A stretch of 6,536 bases of DNA from NCBI GenBank assembly GCA_018238825.1, contig JABCSP010000125.1:1-6536 (forward strand). Reading direction: 5' to 3'. Positions 4,862 through 6,536 of this stretch are shown here, piece after piece (within the stretch, counting starts at the first letter, position 1; each line of letters starts with the position of its first letter). A program made the translations under genes and the position numbers. Below the pieces are notes generated by a model. It had not been told where the DNA came from. It ran no database searches and saw only the letters and a list, made by a program, of their open reading frames with translations. Source of the DNA: Candidatus Thorarchaeota archaeon (GTDB lineage Archaea > Asgardarchaeota > Thorarchaeia > Thorarchaeales > Thorarchaeaceae).

Positions 4862-6536
4862 ATGAGTGAATTTGCAAAGATTGAGAAGAAATGGCAGCGA
4901 CGCTGGGCAAAGGACAAAATCTTCGAGGCGGATCCTGATTCCAAGCGTGAGAAATTCTTCTTGACTGTTCCATACCCATACGTGAATGGTGCCTTACATA
5001 TTGGTCATGGCAGGACCTATACTGTTGGTGATTTGATTGCTCGTTACAAACGGATGCAGGGATACAATGTGCTGTTCCCGATGGCCTCGCATGTTACTGG
5101 TACCCCGATACAGGGTATGGTAGATAGAGTCCTAGCAGGAGACCCTGATGCAATTGAGATGTACAAGCGAGACCTGCGTCTTTACTTTGATACTGAGGAG
5201 AAGGTGGATGCACAATTAGCCAAGTTCAAGGATGGCATGACCACTGCATCATTTTTTGCAAAGGTCATCTCTCAGGACTTCAATGCTCTTGGATATAGTA
5301 TTGATTGGAGAAGAGGATTCACTACTGGAGATAAAACATACAATAAGTTCATTGAATGGCAATATCAAAAGTTCATGGAGAAGGGGTATGTCAAGCAAGG
5401 CAACTATCCATTGCTGTATTGTCCGCAAGATGGGAATCCAGTAGGTGAAGACGACATACTGGAGGGAGCTTCAGCGAAAATCAAAGAATTCACTGCCATC
5501 AAATGGCCCTTTGAGGATGGATTCTTGGTTGCGGCTACCTTGCGTCCAGAAACAATCTTTGGCGTTACTAACATGTGGATCAATCCCAAAGCCAAGTATG
5601 TCTGGGCTATGGTTGATGGAGAGAAATGGATAATCTCGAAGACAGCTACAGAGAAACTGAAATTACAAGCAAAAGAAGTAGAGATTATCGACACGTTTCC
5701 AGGTTCAAAGATTATTGGTAAGACTTTCAGAGCAATACATGATGACCATGAAATACCCATCTTACCTGCCGCATTTGTTGACCCGGATAATGCAACAGGA
5801 GTAGTATATTCAGTACCAGGTCATGCCCCCTTTGACTACATTGCCCTAAGAGACCTAAAGGAAGATTCCTCAGACTTGGTACAGTACGGGATTTCATCCG
5901 AAGATGTACGTGGTATTGAAATAATTGGCATGATTGATATGAAAGGGTACAGTGAGTACCCAGCCAAGGACGCGGTTGAAAAGAGAAGCATCAAAGCTCA
6001 GACGGAAAGTGAGAAACTGGAGGATGCCACACAAGAGATCTACAAAGCAGAATTCTATGATGGAGTCATGAGGAACAATTGCGCACAATTCTCCGGTCGT
6101 GCTATTAAGGATGTCAAAGAAGATGTTGTTTCATGGTTGGAATCCATAAACCGAGTTGATGTGTTCTATGAGCCAGATCAACGTCCTGTGATTTGTAGAT
6201 GCGGAGCAAATGTCGAAGTGGGAGTATTTGCAGGTCAGTGGTTCTTAGACTATCTGAGTCCAGGGTGGAAAGAGGAATCTAGTAGAGCACTAGAAAATAT
6301 GGGAATAACCCCAGACATCTTCAGGAATCTATTCGAGGCAACCTTTGATTGGTTAGCTCAGAGACCATGTGCTCGCCGAAGAGGAATAGGCACTCGATTA
6401 CCCTTTGATCCAGACTGGATTATTGAGTCACTATCAGACTCAACGATTTACATGGCATTCTATACAATTGCCCATCATATCACGAATAATAAGCTGAAAT
6501 CCAAACAGCTGACTTACGAGTTCTTTGATTATGTAT
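4862..6536 (+). CDS. leuS: Leucyl-tRNA synthetase, archaeal type (3' end cut by window)
   Basis: Class I aminoacyl-tRNA synthetase that charges tRNA-Leu with leucine in the cytoplasm. The open frame gives 558 residues and then leaves the window; archaeal LeuRS is usually 900-970 residues. The Rossmann start has the PYPYVNGALHIGHGRT signature (37-52), with HIGH at 46-49. The CP1 editing domain shows TLRPETIFGVTN (226-237) and GVVYSVPGHAPFDYIAL (313-329), where Asp325 is the expected editing aspartate. CRCG (445-448) and GQWFLDY (458-464) follow. The run WLAQRPCARRRGIGTRLPFDPDWIIESLSDSTIYMA (497-532) is diagnostic of archaeal/eukaryotic LeuRS. KMSKS and the anticodon-binding and C-terminal domains lie beyond the window. 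The editing residues seen are intact, so proofreading is expected. The gene is divergent from the deacylase operon and has its own TATA box and GAGAGGT site. Confidence 0.96.
   Translation, partial: MSEFAKIEKKWQRRWAKDKIFEADPDSKREKFFLTVPYPYVNGALHIGHGRTYTVGDLIARYKRMQGYNVLFPMASHVTGTPIQGMVDRVLAGDPDAIEMYKRDLRLYFDTEEKVDAQLAKFKDGMTTASFFAKVISQDFNALGYSIDWRRGFTTGDKTYNKFIEWQYQKFMEKGYVKQGNYPLLYCPQDGNPVGEDDILEGASAKIKEFTAIKWPFEDGFLVAATLRPETIFGVTNMWINPKAKYVWAMVDGEKWIISKTATEKLKLQAKEVEIIDTFPGSKIIGKTFRAIHDDHEIPILPAAFVDPDNATGVVYSVPGHAPFDYIALRDLKEDSSDLVQYGISSEDVRGIEIIGMIDMKGYSEYPAKDAVEKRSIKAQTESEKLEDATQEIYKAEFYDGVMRNNCAQFSGRAIKDVKEDVVSWLESINRVDVFYEPDQRPVICRCGANVEVGVFAGQWFLDYLSPGWKEESSRALENMGITPDIFRNLFEATFDWLAQRPCARRRGIGTRLPFDPDWIIESLSDSTIYMAFYTIAHHITNNKLKSKQLTYEFFDYV

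Noticed and set aside
4710..4979. 89-residue - strand reading frame across the leuS start
   Set aside because: It lies antisense to the conserved LeuRS N-terminus and promoter, and its sequence has no family resemblance.

Overview
The window looks archaeal. The rightmost gene is a leucyl-tRNA synthetase of the archaeal/eukaryotic type. Several genes are preceded by purine-rich Shine-Dalgarno sequences (GGAG, AGGTGA, GAGGT), and AT-rich TATA-like boxes stand at archaeal spacing before some starts. Base composition is moderately AT-rich (about 43% GC by eye). A mesophilic archaeon, possibly of the Asgard/Thorarchaeota kind, would fit, but the lineage is a guess. There are no mobile elements, CRISPR arrays, rRNAs or recognisable tRNAs.

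Left part (1-1950): an APC-family amino-acid permease on the + strand ends convergently with a stand-alone Lrp/AsnC ligand-binding (RAM) domain protein on the - strand, and the two coding regions overlap by 17 bp. Behind the RAM gene lies about 320 bp without a convincing gene. It holds a compound hairpin of about 77 nt plus a second smaller hairpin. Nearly all non-Watson-Crick positions become G-U pairs if the RNA is read from the - strand, so this is a candidate structured RNA, 3' UTR or leader.

Middle part (1949-3211): an unrecognised 190-residue acidic protein (- strand) is divergent from a membrane methyltransferase of the isoprenylcysteine/phospholipid methyltransferase-NnrU type (+ strand, GTG start). 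Their shared 111-bp promoter region has a palindromic TATA-like box and two identical 10-bp direct repeats, probably an operator.

Right part (3212-6536): a two-gene - strand operon encodes a protein with the succinylglutamate desuccinylase/aspartoacylase fold, followed with a 7-bp overlap by a small unrecognised protein with three cysteines. The first protein has lost the metal ligands and the Asn-Arg substrate motif expected of that family, so it is probably a pseudoenzyme or has a changed function. The operon is divergent from leuS, which runs off the right edge. The 250 bp between them contains a perfect 10-bp dyad close to the operon start and a good TATA box for leuS.

The most interesting candidates are the metal-site-less deacylase homologue with its small partner, and the - strand structured RNA candidate at 1805-1933.
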